64,000 bases of DNA from Branchiostoma floridae (taxonomy: Eukaryota > Chordata > Leptocardii > Amphioxiformes > Branchiostomatidae). Both the position numbers and the translations under genes were made by a program. Positions 1 to 12,228 of this stretch are shown here, one piece after another. The notes under the pieces are model-generated. The model made no database searches and was not told the origin of the DNA. It saw only the letters and a program-made list of their open reading frames with translations. Positions within the stretch are counted from its first letter, which is position 1; each line of letters starts with the position of its first letter. The stretch covers positions 18,998,585 to 19,062,584 of the forward strand of contig NC_049981.1 of NCBI RefSeq assembly GCF_000003815.2, read 5' to 3'.

Positions 1-1373
1 CAGCAGAGCAGACCTAGGGGTAAAATTAGCCGGGTTAGATTGACACGTCTTGCCTGACGTTGGGTGGGTGACATACCGTGGGGAACTCTCCACACTTAGA
101 GCTGGGGTATAGTACTGCTGCAGTGGAGACAGCCGGCTATATTGGGAAATTATTCAACACAAGTTGGTCCATGTTTGCCGTATGGCTCACAATTGTTAAA
201 GAACATGCCTGAAATGAGTTGACCTGGTGCAACACTATTGACGACTTTCACAGTACATTGTAAAAATGGCTGCACAAGTGACCAGACATGGAAATGTGCT
301 TAGGGAGGATAAAATATGGACACGAGCAGGTGCTCTATGGAAAAATTCAATATCCTGCATCGATGGTGACAAAGTATTTCTAAACTAAGCGTGGAAAAAG
401 TATCAACCGAAATTGCCCAACTGGAACACCTAAAAGGCGCCCTGGCTTGATTGATACATTGACTGACACTCCCTCAGAAAATTGGTAGGGAGATATGGGT
501 GCTGTTGCAAAAATTTCAGTCAGGTTCTGGTTATCCTGTTCTGCAGATGGTGGCACAAATCAGCCGACACACATGGCCATTGTAACGGATCCAATTCTCC
601 GCCATCAATAATGGCCCACCGATCTGCCCTGAGCTACTGTAGGGTCAAGTTTCATCAGGTGCAGAACAATATACATTGCAGGCACCAGCTGCTGAGTGGG
701 TCTATACAACAGGCCATGGGAGTTTTGCTGCCTGGCTCTCCCCCAAAATTAAGAAGAGCTATTCTTAATACACCATTCAAGTTTGATGCACTGAATTATA
801 TTCTTGTATCTGGTAAATATTTAAGCTTTCTCCTCCAAAAAAATGCTGCAATTTTTTCTTTGAAAGGGAACAATATAGCACTATCTCTTAGTGTAAATAT
901 TTTATGATCTTGATTATCAATGCTAGAAACATTAAACCAATATCCCAGAAATTTAAAGAGAGATACGCTGTTATCTAAATAATGTAACTGAAACACATTC
1001 TTTTTTCTAGAAAATATCTTGATCTTGTCTTTGTTCATGTGGAAAAAGTGGAAAAATTCATCTAAAAACTAGGAACAAAAAATGTCATGCATTACTGTAT
1101 GATACATGTCCATGTAGCTACAAGCTATCCACAAAGAGCTCAAAGTATATCAATCCTCTGTAAAAGTGTTTGTTACTGTAACCCACATACAATCAAAATA
1201 TGCACCATCTCTAACATTATCAAACAATAAATACTAGAAATGTAGACTACATTGTAATAGCCAGGAAAGAGAGGTCCTGTGTTATAAAGCAAAACTTAAT
1301 ACATCACATGTACCTACATGTACTAGTAACATTACATGGTGTAAGGCCAAGAGAAAGACGCATATTTCTGTAC
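1..1373. other. Intron, no exon seen
   Basis: AT-rich DNA downstream of the last recognised ankyrin exon. I looked on the minus strand for the next conserved segments (SSPIHSGFLVSFMVDARGG, the start of ZU5) and did not see them. A 141-codon plus-strand ORF at 482-907 has no recognisable motif and is probably chance. Confidence 0.6.
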
Positions 1374-1500
1374 CTTTCAGAGTGGTAGCTGAGGCGGTTC
1401 TCTGCCTTGACGTCCCCGATGAAGATGGAGTCGTCTCCAAGCTCCCCAATGTCCTGAACTGTCAGGTAGCCAATGGTGTCTCCAGTTATTGTCTCCTCAC
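1374..1500 (-). CDS. ANK: Ankyrin exon: start of the spacer before ZU5
   Basis: 127 nt, acceptor TTTGCTCCAG, donor GAAAG|GTACAG, entering phase 1 and leaving phase 2. It encodes (G)EETITGDTIGYLTVQDIGEL then GDDSIFIGDVKAENRLSYHSE. TGD..GYL..QD..ELGDDS is the conserved segment that follows the KLNVPETM linker in vertebrate ankyrins. It is the last exon of this gene found in the window. Confidence 0.93.
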
Positions 1501-4500
1501 CTGGAGCAAAGCATGAAAGAAGCATACAAGGTAAAGGCACATGTAAAGGTAGTCACGTAAGTTGAGCCGTGAGTGCATCATCCACGGAGTCTAGGATATG
1601 GTGTTGGAGGCAGAGCCCAACCCTCGCCTTTTACCACCCCAACCGAATTGGGGGACCATTTTTACACCTGTGTGGAGTGAGGTACAGATTTAAGTGGCAT
1701 TAAGTGCCCTTTACAAGGACACAATGTCTAGCGAGGAATGTCACTGTGTAAGTTCAACAAAAAGACAGACAGGACTTCATTGTTAACAATACACAATGTA
1801 CATACTGCATACTATTCAGTACTTCTCACTCCTGGTGTGCTCCACTGCTGCAATTAAACAATTACAAATACCTGTCTGATTAAGTCATTTATTTTCAAGG
1901 GGCTATCAGTATCAGCATGTGACAAAAGGTAATCCTTATGTGGTGCTGTAACCTGGGCCAATCATATCAAAACTAGAAAACTTCACTCAGTCTGAAATCA
2001 ATTCTTCCAACACCTTTGTCTAGCAAATACATGTAATTCTATGCAAACTACAGTTGTAGTGATGTGTTTCTGTCTAATCTAGCTGTGCTGTGTATTGGGG
2101 AATTGGGGAAATACATGTAATACATGTAATTTGATGTAATCTCTTTTCACATCCAATGATCTGGCAGAAGCTTTAATTTCTACTTGTAAAACAAAGTCTT
2201 ACTTCTATTTTTCCTAAACATACTTTGCTGATCTTGATGTTCTGACTTGTAACAAGGAGAAAGAACAATTAACATTTAATATAGCACATCACAAATTCAC
2301 TGAAAACCCACAATGCTAAAAGGACACATACCAGGGACGTTTGACATACAAGAGGCTGTAACAGTTCTATGGATGAATGAATTTCACCCAATCAAAATTT
2401 CTTTAAAAGCCGAGGAAATACCAATTGGTACTCAGCAGACAATCGACGATAGCTGGAAATTCTATTTTAGGATTAACCAGATTCTCTAACTGGCTCAAAT
2501 TTTAAGACGACAAGTCAAAATTCTCACCAAGGCTCTACATCGTACAGCCATTATACATCCGTTTAATATGTTGATCAGGTATAGGGTGACACCCTCTATA
2601 GGTCAGAGGCAGATAGTGGCCAATAATGATGACCATTCATCCACAACCCACATCTGCATGCTCATTAACCACACAATAAATGAGCTTAATATCAAAGCAG
2701 CAGTGGACTACTCAGCAAACTTCATGTTTCTGTAACACCAGCTGTGAAGATGTTCTTCTCATTGACATGGACGAGGCATAGGCTGGAGTCAAACTCAGTC
2801 GAAAGAAATGATCACTTAATATGGGAAAGAAATTAGCCAGAATACCCCCGGCTGATGCACATTTCACACATGGATGGCAAGTTACCGGTACGTCGCGCTC
2901 CGCAGCAGAATTCCAAATTCCCCATCTTGCCGACAGCGCACGTTCGCTTCACGTGCTCTCCCCTAGGTCACCTCCTCTGCACATTTTGAAAATTCCCTGA
3001 TCTCAACAGCAATGCATCAAATAGTCTACCCTGTGTACTCTCCCTCCCTTAGGCTACCCAGACACCATTCGGACAAGGGAGTAATTTCATCTCCACACAG
3101 CAACCGCTGCCCGGCCCCCTAAATTAAACTGGGGTGTGATGGAGGTAAATTCCTCTACTTAGACTGATTACATGTCAGGAGTCCTACATTAATGAAATGT
3201 GGGTGATGACTGACATTCATTGCAAAATTCATATCACTGTCAAATCGCTGCATTTTTCTCCTTTTATTTTCAATAAAGGCTAGCCAAGAATCTCTCACAA
3301 CCTCATGCCAATAGAACAACTTGCTCCAAACCAATTCTGCTTTAAGCTGCAATTTATACATGTCAAGTCTAATGCACAAGGTTGTAGGGAATGGACAGCA
3401 ATTAAAATGGCCAGACATTCCATACCACAGCTCCAGATCAATGTTTTGGGATTCCCCCTAACTTCAAACTACCTGCGACTTGTAGATGTTTGATGGCAAT
3501 TATTTGTTCATGCTTTTTTAGAGCTGCAACTGGTCCCCATATAATTTCTGCATGTCCAAAATGTCTGCTTTTTCAAACTATAAAATTCCCTTATACCCTT
3601 TCTACGCAAAGAATTAAAGCCAAGGTATGCTTTGTTTGTCTTTGAATTTCCCCAGAAGAATACCTCTATCTAATAGTTTAAAATGTTAGGAGACAGCTTT
3701 ACTTACCTACCTCTGGGCAAACCTGCCGCATGTATTCTGAATACTAAGTAGGATGCATGGGGCCCTTGCTCCTATCCTATATTGAGCTACTGCATGACAC
3801 CAGCGAACAATTCACTTCCTCACAGACCCAGCTACAGATCTCAAACAGATTTTGAATAAATGTCATAAAAGCCAACAATGCACTTCGATGTCACAGACGA
3901 TAAGATATTTTAGTACATATGTTTAAGATATTTGGCATTGTGATAGTGGGACGTGGAACAAACACCCAATGGTGAGCCTCTGTGGGTGTGGCATCTGTGT
4001 GCTCTGATATCCCATTCTGCGGTTGGCAATTTGCAACATTATTAGAGGACTGGACAGGACATGTCAAATTCAATACAAGTGGCACGTATCAGCAACCCTA
4101 CATAGAGCCCATGTGAAAAAATTCTCTGTGGGGTTCAAAGCCAACAACCTCCTCCAGGCCTTGGTGGGTATTTTCTGGCCCCACATAGCAGGATGATATT
4201 AGGGTTTTGACAGATTTCACCTGATAGATTATATGCAATAACCTTATAAGGTGGTGCAAGAACATGCTACAATATTACATGTCATTAACACTGATGGGTG
4301 TCACTCAGACTACAATTTTATCACAGCTACTGCAATAAAATGTCGCTTCAAAGATCAAGATCAAACAATTGCAGTATTCCTATCATCCAAAATGAATAAG
4401 GTAGGTTTTACTTTTACATTAGTTTCCTAATAATATCCAAAGTATTTTCATCCATCAAAAGTATCAATCAATTGGTCACAAATATAGCACAAGCAATGCT

Positions 4501-6519
4501 TCACATGAAGAAACAGTATAAAAATTGTAAGGACAGATTACTCGAAATATCTTTGATTGGTGATAATCATTAAGGCTGTAAAGATTTATCTCCATTTTGA
4601 CCCTACAATTTTTCCCTCTCCCCTGATCTGAATTGCATACGAATTTCCCAAGGTACAAAGTGCTAAAATGTGTGAAGGATGTCCAATACTTACAGGCCCA
4701 GGACAGGGTTGTGCGCAGGTGTTTTGGTGTGACGTGAAATCAGTCTAGAGGTACATGTAGCGGCCCTGCCTGGGCTTTCAATTATCATAATCTTGCTATG
4801 TTGTTGGGTCATCCCTCTTACTGGGCGCTTCCTGCCTACGCCTTACAGCGACATATCACATCTTATACCAAATCTTCCTACCAATCTCGCCTAATCTAAA
4901 ATGACTTGGTACCTGTTACCACTTTCTTGTCATTTAGGTGGTGTGGTGGGTAACGTATTACCGACCTGGGAGAAATCAATGTCATCCATATTAAGGAAAT
5001 GCTGTATCATTGGTCCTCTTCATGAATGACAATCAAGTACCGGTTGAAATGAAAAGCTAGTGAGAGGACCATACAAGCTAAGCCATCTAGAGCACTAATA
5101 AAGCTCTCAATTTTTAGACTAATTTATCCATTTTTGACAACATACTGGTACATGAGCTCAATTTCTTTGAATGTTACTGCATGTTGACTGGCAGTTTCTG
5201 GTAGTTTTCCAGCATGATTAAGTTCACAAAATGCACACTGTGCCGTAAAGAGACTGTTTGATACTAGTGGAGGTTGGGGCCTTAGAGAGGTTGTGCAAAG
5301 ATATTTAGAAAGCTAATATCAGGAACAGTTGTTTGATGAAGAAATTAAAGTGTGATGTAGAAGTAGTGTGAGAGCTGGTGACATCTACTACATTAAATTC
5401 TAGGGACAACACAATCAAGGCACTGAGAGTTCAATTGATTTCCTGGTTGCCAAAGGACAAAATATGTTAAATTTTCAATGTGTTTGCAATGATCTAATAA
5501 TAACATTACGTGAAAAAATGCTACACTGAATTGCAATAAAATTTTGTTGGAAAGATTGAAAAAATATACACTTTTCATCTTAAAATTAATATACTACTAG
5601 TGACTTTTTCATACGATCAAAATAAACACATTTCATGTTAAAATATACACTTTTCATTTTTCACAAAGCCTAAAATAAACCTTTTTAATATTTCCACTAA
5701 CATTTCTTAATCAACATTTGTGATTAAGACAGCTTCTGCTATTGTCTATGGTGTGCCATATCTAATGAAATGTAATGCAACACCTGTCCTATTTAAATAG
5801 TCAATGCAAAACAACCTTTTTCTAACTTCTTACAAGACGTGACAACATGAGATGAGATGGGGCCCAGGTGCAAAACATGCAACAAGAATGACAGATGATC
5901 TTTCCAAAGGGTCATCAGTTTAGTGAAAATGGCAGATTTAACAACGAACATTTAAAAACACGAATGAGACGGAAATTGAAGTTGAAAGTTGAGGACAGCT
6001 CTAATCTGTGGACTTATTACATTGCTGCTCTTGAGATGTCATCTGTGGTCCAGGATACCAGGCTGGTATTCTACGACCTCCAGTTATCGTAAAGAACAAA
6101 GGTCAACAATGTGGGGCATTTGAGATCCAACTGTCCTCTCAGATTTCTTGTTGTTGACTTGATAACATTTGGTACTTCATGCATCAGGCTTGTTCATCAC
6201 TTCTATGAATATGAAAAATGGAAGATCCAAGGAACACTGTTGGGGCCCAAGTACAGGGTGACTTTCCCGACTCTCTAAGAGATGTACATCATGTACTCAC
6301 CTCCTTCTCAATGCTTGCCTTCAATGCTCCACACAATCCTTTCATAAGCCAATTTGCAATCTTTTCATCTAAAGCTCGAACTTCATATTTCAGTATCAGC
6401 ATAGGGGTTAAATGGCTTATAAGGCAGAATACATGTTGGTCATACTAAGTCAGGGGAGGATAGCCTGGTTGAGGAAGCTAGGGTGTGGTGTGGTGTGGGG
6501 ATGGCACCACAGGACTTAC
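1501..6519. other. Intron with SINE-like fragment
   Basis: Between the spacer exon and the candidate cassette exon. A SINE-like fragment lies near 1600-1745. The block around 2880-3120 is locally GC-richer with several CG dinucleotides. Short ORFs on both strands carry no recognisable domain. Confidence 0.6.
1600..1745. repeat. SINE-like fragment
   Basis: Contains CCATTTTTACACCTGTGTGG, AGTGAGG, then AAGTGCCCTTTACAAGGACACAATG. The same motif order (CCACCTGGGTGGAGTGATG, then AAGTCCCTTTTCAGAGGACA, then ATTGAACCC) recurs at 52290-52440, indicating a dispersed family. Confidence 0.5.
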
Positions 6520-6678
6520 TGAGGACCCACGTCATCCGCACATGCTCAGACTGTCCTGGTGTTCTAACTTTAGCACCGAGGAACGAGACCTTTAGCTTGT
6601 GGTGGGGACTGTTGTTGCCAGAACGTGCCACTGGTGACTCCGCACTGTTTGTGCTTCTGAATTCCCCCTTGAACCCCC
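6520..6678 (-). CDS. ANK: Candidate cassette exon in the linker (53 codons, phase 1-1)
   Basis: The acceptor CATTCCACTCCCAG and the strong donor CTCA|GTAAGT enclose 159 nt that are open in exactly the frame needed. The preceding exon leaves one base (G), which with the first GG makes Gly; the last base A plus GT of the next exon makes Ser. The insert reads GFKGEFRSTNSAESPVARSG, then NNSPHHKLKVSFLGAK and ends EHVRMTWVL. It is basic and Ser/Asn-rich with no domain I recognise. Being a multiple of three with phase 1-1, it can be included or skipped freely. The plus strand is also open here, which weakens the argument from frame alone. Confidence 0.5.
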
Positions 6679-7721
6679 CTGGGAGTGGAATGCAACTGAA
6701 GGATATCATGTCCTGGACAGGCCAACAACTCACATACAGACAGTTACGGAGAGCAAACAAGAGGGAGGAAATTTCTGAAATATTGTTGATTTCAAACTGT
6801 GACATGTTTATGGGATTAAATGTTACACAAAATGTGTGATTCCTTGAAAATCACCAGAGAGGGATTTCCATCAATTTCAATGACCTTTGTTAGCAAGGGC
6901 AACAGTTGAATAAACAACATACAACACATACAGCAACACTATACACCTCAGTGAAAAATTCAGATAACATTACATATTTAGTCAGTTGGCATGACGCGGT
7001 CATTGATGCAGTCATTGTCCAGAGGATCGCAAGTTTCTTATCTCCCTTACATACCTTGTCCATTTACAAAAGTTGTCCTTTTCACTCAAGAAATTGGTCC
7101 CCACATAGGTACATGTAGTACGACCTGAAGAGCCTTCTGAACCTTTGAATAACAGCAATATTCTCCAGGCCTTCACGTACTTGTGATTTAGCTCCCAAGC
7201 TTGCTAGCTCCTCCCTGAAAGACTTTGTGAGGACTAAATGATAGTGTGAAACTACTTTACACCCCAGGGAGGAAGCCTGTGAGGATGATAAGAGAGGTGA
7301 CCAGCAGAGCTTCCTGCAGATAAGGGTTTCCCTCATCTTACAGAAGACGTCATCAACGTACTTATTTTCTACTTCCTCTGAAAGTTAGCTGTCAGCCAAA
7401 CACCAGGGAATAGGACGAGATTTCTGAGAGTGGGTGTGATGAATGTGAGCTTATGGAACACCTGCTAACTTCTGTCTCTTCATCTCTCCACTGATATTCT
7501 TAAAACGTTTTAAGATGTGACTGATCATTAAGAATGTGAAAGTATGTGATAAATATTTCCCGTAATTATCCTCAAGATGGAGAATAGGATAACTTGTCTG
7601 CAGTTTATCACAGTCAAAGCTTTGAACATGAGCACAAAGGTGTTGGAAGATTTCAAAAATTTCCCAGCTATCAATCTTATAACTGTATTGCATACTACAA
7701 AAGACTTGACTACAAACTTAC

Positions 7722-7800
7722 CCTCTTCGTCAGAAGCATCTGACATAAAGCTCTCATTCATTGTCTCAGGGACGTTCAGCTTCTGTTTCTCTTCCACAAC
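7722..7800 (-). CDS. ANK: Ankyrin exon: linker with KLNVPETM motif
   Basis: 79 nt, acceptor TTGGCCACAG, then VVEEKQKLNVPETMNESFMS and DASDEE plus one base, donor GAGG|GTAAGT. This is the first exon ending in phase 1. HKLNVPETM.E...SD.EEG is the conserved linker after repeat 24 in ankyrins. It joins in phase to the exon at 1374-1500 and also to the candidate cassette exon at 6520-6678. Confidence 0.95.
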
Positions 7801-8158
7801 CTGTGGCCAATCAGAGAAGAGGGATATTCATGTAACCAGCTGATTAGGAAAGGATATTTCAACAAGCTGATCACTAGATACAAAGACCCATCATATCTTA
7901 TCAACAAGCAAATTATCAACCCTATCAACTACCTTCAGATTCAAAACATAGATAAATGAAATGTAAAAACAAAATGTACTTTAGATGAAGTGTATCTATC
8001 TAGATCAAGCTTTTGGAAAGTACCAATATCATTTCAGAGCACAGTAAACTACAATTTTTTGTGGAGCCAAATACTGTAACACGCAAACATCAAAGTCAAT
8101 GTATAGTTAAGGAATGTGCAATAACATATCTGGTGCAATACTATTCCATGTTACTTAC

Positions 8159-8254
8159 ATTTTCCCTTGTGACTGTTTCTGTGACAACGGTGAGGGTGTC
8201 CACCACTGAGATGTACCCCAGTCGCTTGGAGATGTCCAGAGGAGTGTTCCCATT
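8159..8254 (-). CDS. ANK: Ankyrin exon: repeat 24 and start of linker
   Basis: 32 codons, [20 protein letters not shown]... then [12 protein letters not shown], acceptor CCCACACAG, donor AAT|GTAAGT, phase 0. [16 protein letters not shown] closes the repeat solenoid in all ankyrins. The Thr/Val/Glu tail begins the linker to the ZU5 module. Confidence 0.96.
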
Positions 8255-8416
8255 CTGTGTGGGAGGATAGAAAATGATATCTTAGAGCTCATTGGAACAT
8301 ATCGAAAGAGACATTGGACTGTCAGGATCTGCTTTAATGTCTGCCATGAATGACAGGTCATACTGGAAAAATGTTATCTAACCGGTGCAAAACCGGATGC
8401 ATGATGATATAATATA

Positions 8417-8455
8417 GTAAGTCGATCATATCAATAGAAAGTCAATCATAAAACT
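8417..8455. repeat. 39-bp dispersed direct repeat, copy 1
   Basis: GTAAGTCGATCATATCAATA and the following bases to 8455 match 11559-11597 at 37 of 39 positions. Both copies are intronic and in the same orientation. Confidence 0.8.
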
Positions 8456-8958
8456 GGATAATTAATGCACTCAATGTAAAAATGATCATGGGTCCTACAT
8501 TGTAGATGCTTTGTAACATCACACCACTGATAGGGTAAAAGAGAAGTTCTGACTCTTAGTGGAGATACAGCAAATCAAACTGCAATTTTTGTCTTAACTG
8601 CATGGTGGTGCAGTTGCACTGTGGTATGTGGATAAGTCGTTGTGATGAATCAAATCATAGTCATACATGTAGCTGTGCAAAATCCACCATCTGCCAGTTG
8701 GTTCACCTGGTTCAACAGGGTATAAGTCTACATTTGTAATATCTAGGAAGTGTAATTATAAGAAGTGTCTTATACAAATGTATTTGTTCTCATGGTAGAT
8801 GATTTTTACCAAGGTGCTGCTACTTTCAATGTTTTTTAATCTGATGTACAAACTTAACACTGTTGGTGCATATCTCAGGTTTGGTGCAACAATATCAATG
8901 TAAACTTTGGTTTAAGTTTCTTTACACTAATACAGGCAGAAGTGCAACTTTGACTTAC

Positions 8959-9057
8959 GTTGGTTGGTTCGTTGGGGTTGGCCCCATATGCCAACAACAT
9001 CTGGACAATCTGGTTGTGACCCTGCTGCGCTGCTTGGTGGAGGGGCGTAAAGCCATT
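8959..9057 (-). CDS. ANK: Ankyrin exon: repeat 23
   Basis: 33 codons, [20 protein letters not shown]... ending PNEPTN, acceptor CCCTATCTAG, donor AAC|GTAAGT, phase 0. [11 protein letters not shown] is diagnostic of repeat 23. Confidence 0.97.
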
Positions 9058-9455
9058 CTAGATAGGGAAAACACAAATCACAGAGAGTAAGTCTTACAGT
9101 TGTAGTTCTCATCTCGTTCATGCCCTACTCTAACATTTGACCATTGGGGCACCACAGTGGATCTGACAACCAATTTTTCCCACCCACTTTTTACACTTAT
9201 CATCATGCCAATTCATTCTCTGCTATTTTCTGCCCATCTTTGCCTTTGCCTATCCTTCTTTCTTCAGCCCTGGACAGTTCCTTACAAGATACATGTGTAA
9301 CTTTGGCTAGTTGCAATGACTGTAACACATGGCCAGGTTCACAACAACCCCTCAGATTTATCATAGATTCATCTGTTTACCTTTGAAAAAAAAAAATTAA
9401 GATAGTCTCTATGCTGCTGTGCATATCAGCAATGGAAGGAAAAATGTATGCTGAC

Positions 9456-9554
9456 CTTGGTCTTGGTATTGACTCCAGCCCCATTTTGCAGCAGGAATTC
9501 AACCATCTTGGCGTTGCCATAGTGACAGGCAACGTGGAGGGGAGTGTAGCCAGC
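9456..9554 (-). CDS. ANK: Ankyrin exon: repeat 22
   Basis: 33 codons, [20 protein letters not shown]... ending VNTKTK, acceptor TTCTTCTTCAG, donor AAG|GTCAGC, phase 0. GYTPL.VACHYGN.KMV.FLL is diagnostic of repeat 22. Confidence 0.97.
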
Positions 9555-9989
9555 CTGAAGAAGAACAAGATTGAACGGCTTAGTTACCTGTGAGAGTAAA
9601 CTTATAAACCTGATTAACTTTTACTATAATTTTGGATTTTACACATATACATGTTAAAGACAACCTATCAATCAACTGCATTACATTTTCATTCTTGGCA
9701 GTTTGCTGCTGTTACACTGTTTATACATAAAGCATAGACAAGTGGTGCTTTAGGCAGTTTCACATCATACATGGCTAGTCCTCTGCTAGTGTGTGTTTAA
9801 GTCCCTTACTCTTTACCAAAAGCAGAGAAAGTACGTAATATATAGTATGTACAGTACCATTTGGAAAGTCTTTGGTATGACTCTGCCAGGGAATGAACTC
9901 AAAACCTACTTCATGCAAGGCAAACATTTTACCCACCAGGTTATTCCACCTGTCTTAAAACAAGGCTGCACAACAATGACTTTATGTAC

Positions 9990-10088
9990 CTTGGTTGGAG
10001 CATTGATCTCAGCTCCGTTCTTAACCAGGATGGAGGCCACTGGGACCTGGTCTTCTTGTGCTGCCAGGTGAAGGGGAGTCAGTCCGTT
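9990..10088 (-). CDS. ANK: Ankyrin exon: repeat 21
   Basis: 33 codons, NGLTPLHLAAQEDQVPVASI... ending EINAPTK, acceptor TAATTTCAG, donor AAG|GTACAT, phase 0. HLAAQED and the I-L-x-K-x-G-A pattern match repeat 21. Confidence 0.97.
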
Positions 10089-11092
10089 CTGAAATTATAC
10101 AGGGTCATGTGTCAAAGATACATACATCTAACCAAGTACAACATTCATTGAAAAGTCTTAGGTCAGAGTTAGCAATTTTCTCTGTCATTCACATAAAAAT
10201 TGGTCTTTTCTGAAAACATAGTATGTAATGTTCAAATCAAATGTCTACTACTGTGTGCTCTTTGCTAGGATAAATCAGCAACAGGTTGTGACATTATTGA
10301 AAGGACTCCCTCATTAGCGACTATGGCTAGGGCTCCTATCTATAATGTCATAATTTGTTGCTTAATTTGTCCCACCAAGAGCACGCAGTAGGTAATTGAT
10401 TTCAAGATTACAAAGATGTTTTCAAAAAAAGACCAAATTTATATTTGGAACAGGACAATACGGTTTGACGCAGAAAAGTTATACAATCATTAACAACAGC
10501 TCAATATGTTAAACACAACAGGAGAAAGTTAATCTTGATGTTAAGAAAGTTGTCAAGTTGCATGCTTCTTGCAGACTGTTTGATTACTTTCTCAATTAGC
10601 AGGTACATGCATGACAGACACAGGTTACACTGTTGTGGCCACACCATTACACAGACAGATGGCATGCGTGTACACAGGTAGACACCAAGACATTCCCAAT
10701 CACATTTTCTGAGACAAAATACACGCACAATAATGACAATGATTATGCACAAAAGAACAGCAAACCGATAAATCAATTAGAAATGAAGAACACGGCTTTG
10801 GAAACATATCAGTTGTCATCTGTTGCAGTATTAATTTTAAGGCTAATAGAAATTGCCATGCATGCGTGCATCACCATAATAATGTTGGATTAGTAATTTC
10901 TTTCAAATGAGCAGGTTGAGTTATTAGACTATTCAAATGAGTGACAGGTGTTTTTTTTGTCTTTTGAAGATGTTAAGTTGGAGTACCATACTTGGTCATG
11001 CATATAGCATGCTTGCTTTTTGTTTGGCAGAAGTTTTTACATTTTACAAGATGGAGGTTTGACTGCTAAACTGTGACGGTGACAGTTTGTAC

Positions 11093-11188
11093 CTTGGCAG
11101 TAATATCAGCCTTTGCACCACGGTCTAGTAGGAGGTTGACCATTTCTGTGTGTCCTTCTTGTGAGGCTAGGTGGATGGGGGCAATGCC
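11093..11188 (-). CDS. ANK: Ankyrin exon: repeat 20, copy b (tandem duplicate)
   Basis: 32 codons (96 nt), [20 protein letters not shown]... ending DITAK, acceptor GTTGTGCAG, donor AAG|GTACAA, phase 0. By direct count it is identical to copy a at 21 of 32 residues, has the same length and phase, and is separated from it by a 109-bp intron. Either copy completes a 33-residue repeat after the Q of repeat 19; using both makes a 25-repeat protein with one 32-residue repeat. [15 protein letters not shown] is closer to vertebrate repeat 20 than copy a. Confidence 0.95.
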
Positions 11189-11297
11189 CTGCACAACCGC
11201 ACACAGATCAAAGAAAGAGAGAGAAAGAGAAATAAAATCACGCTGAGGGCGGGGATGGGAGGGGGTTGTAAACACACAGTCTTGTTTTCAACAATAC

Positions 11298-11393
11298 CTT
11301 GGCACAAATGCTTGTCTTAGCATTGTGGTTGAGGAGTAAGGACACCATGTCTGTGTGGCCCTCTTCTGAGGCCAGATGGAGTGGGCTGATTCC
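11298..11393 (-). CDS. ANK: Ankyrin exon: repeat 20, copy a
   Basis: 32 codons (96 nt), GISPLHLASEEGHTDMVSLL... ending SICAK, acceptor CCCCAACAG, donor AAG|GTATTG, phase 0. It completes repeat 20 when joined to the Q at the end of the repeat-19 exon. LLLNHNAKTSI is less canonical than copy b, lacking the usual RG/KG in the loop. See copy b. Confidence 0.95.
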
Positions 11394-11558
11394 CTGTTGG
11401 GGATGGAGTAAATTACACAAACAAAAGTGTGAAGCAAGTTAGTTCAACTCTGGAGCTGGGATAAACCAGGCGAGCCTTCAACTGCTGATGACACTTGGGG
11501 TATAGAAGAGTAGGGAAAGAGAGTTGATAATAAGAAAGGTATTCAGTAACAAAATATG

Positions 11559-11597
11559 GTAAGTCGATCAAATCAATAGAGAGTCAATCATAAAACT
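11559..11597. repeat. 39-bp dispersed direct repeat, copy 2
   Basis: Second copy of the 8417-8455 sequence with two substitutions, in the intron between repeat 19 and repeat 20a. Confidence 0.8.
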
Positions 11598-12228
11598 CAT
11601 AATGAAAAAAAATCTATAAAATGGAAGCAAAAGTATCCAAACAAAGTATTCCACAAAGGAAGTCATGAGCAAGGGATACTATGTAAACTATAAATAATGA
11701 ATCACATGTACTACTGTTGTACTGGGCAAAAAAGTGGGGGTAAGAACATAGCAGTTTGAATAAGACCTTCAGTAAAACTAGCCTAACTACAAGCACATCT
11801 GTAATGTGGTATATAAGATAACTACTCTCAAATTCAAAACAATCTTCACTCTTCTTTGCTACAACAATACCCATACCCATACATGTACATGTAAATGTAA
11901 CTCTCTTCATTAAATCACAACATTTACAGAGCAGAAATTTCTTAAATGCTCTATGACTAAATAACGTTACACACTGTTTTGGAAATTATGCTAAAGCAAC
12001 AAGTTACAACGGAATTGTCTTAACTATCAGATGGTATCTAGGATGCACTTTCCAATGAGAATAATGAGTTTTTATGCGTAAAATGGCAACATATGTGATC
12101 ACATGCTGTCAGTAACATCATTGGTTTCCTAGACTAGTTGTATACTTTTTCACTAGCATATCACCACCCAATACAGAGAAAAGACCAAACTTTTCACTGA
12201 CTGCTAAGGAAGCTCCTGCATACGTTAC

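Noticed and set aside
482-907. 141-codon plus-strand ORF
   Set aside because: No recognisable domain, no splice context, and it lies in intronic AT-rich DNA; probably chance.
6483-6839. 118-codon plus-strand ORF
   Set aside because: Antisense to the candidate cassette exon; no start context or splice partners and no domain. Kept only as a caution for that exon.
7082-7336. Second possible cassette exon in the linker intron
   Set aside because: Has AG and GT at plausible places, but entering in the required phase 1 meets a TAA after six codons.
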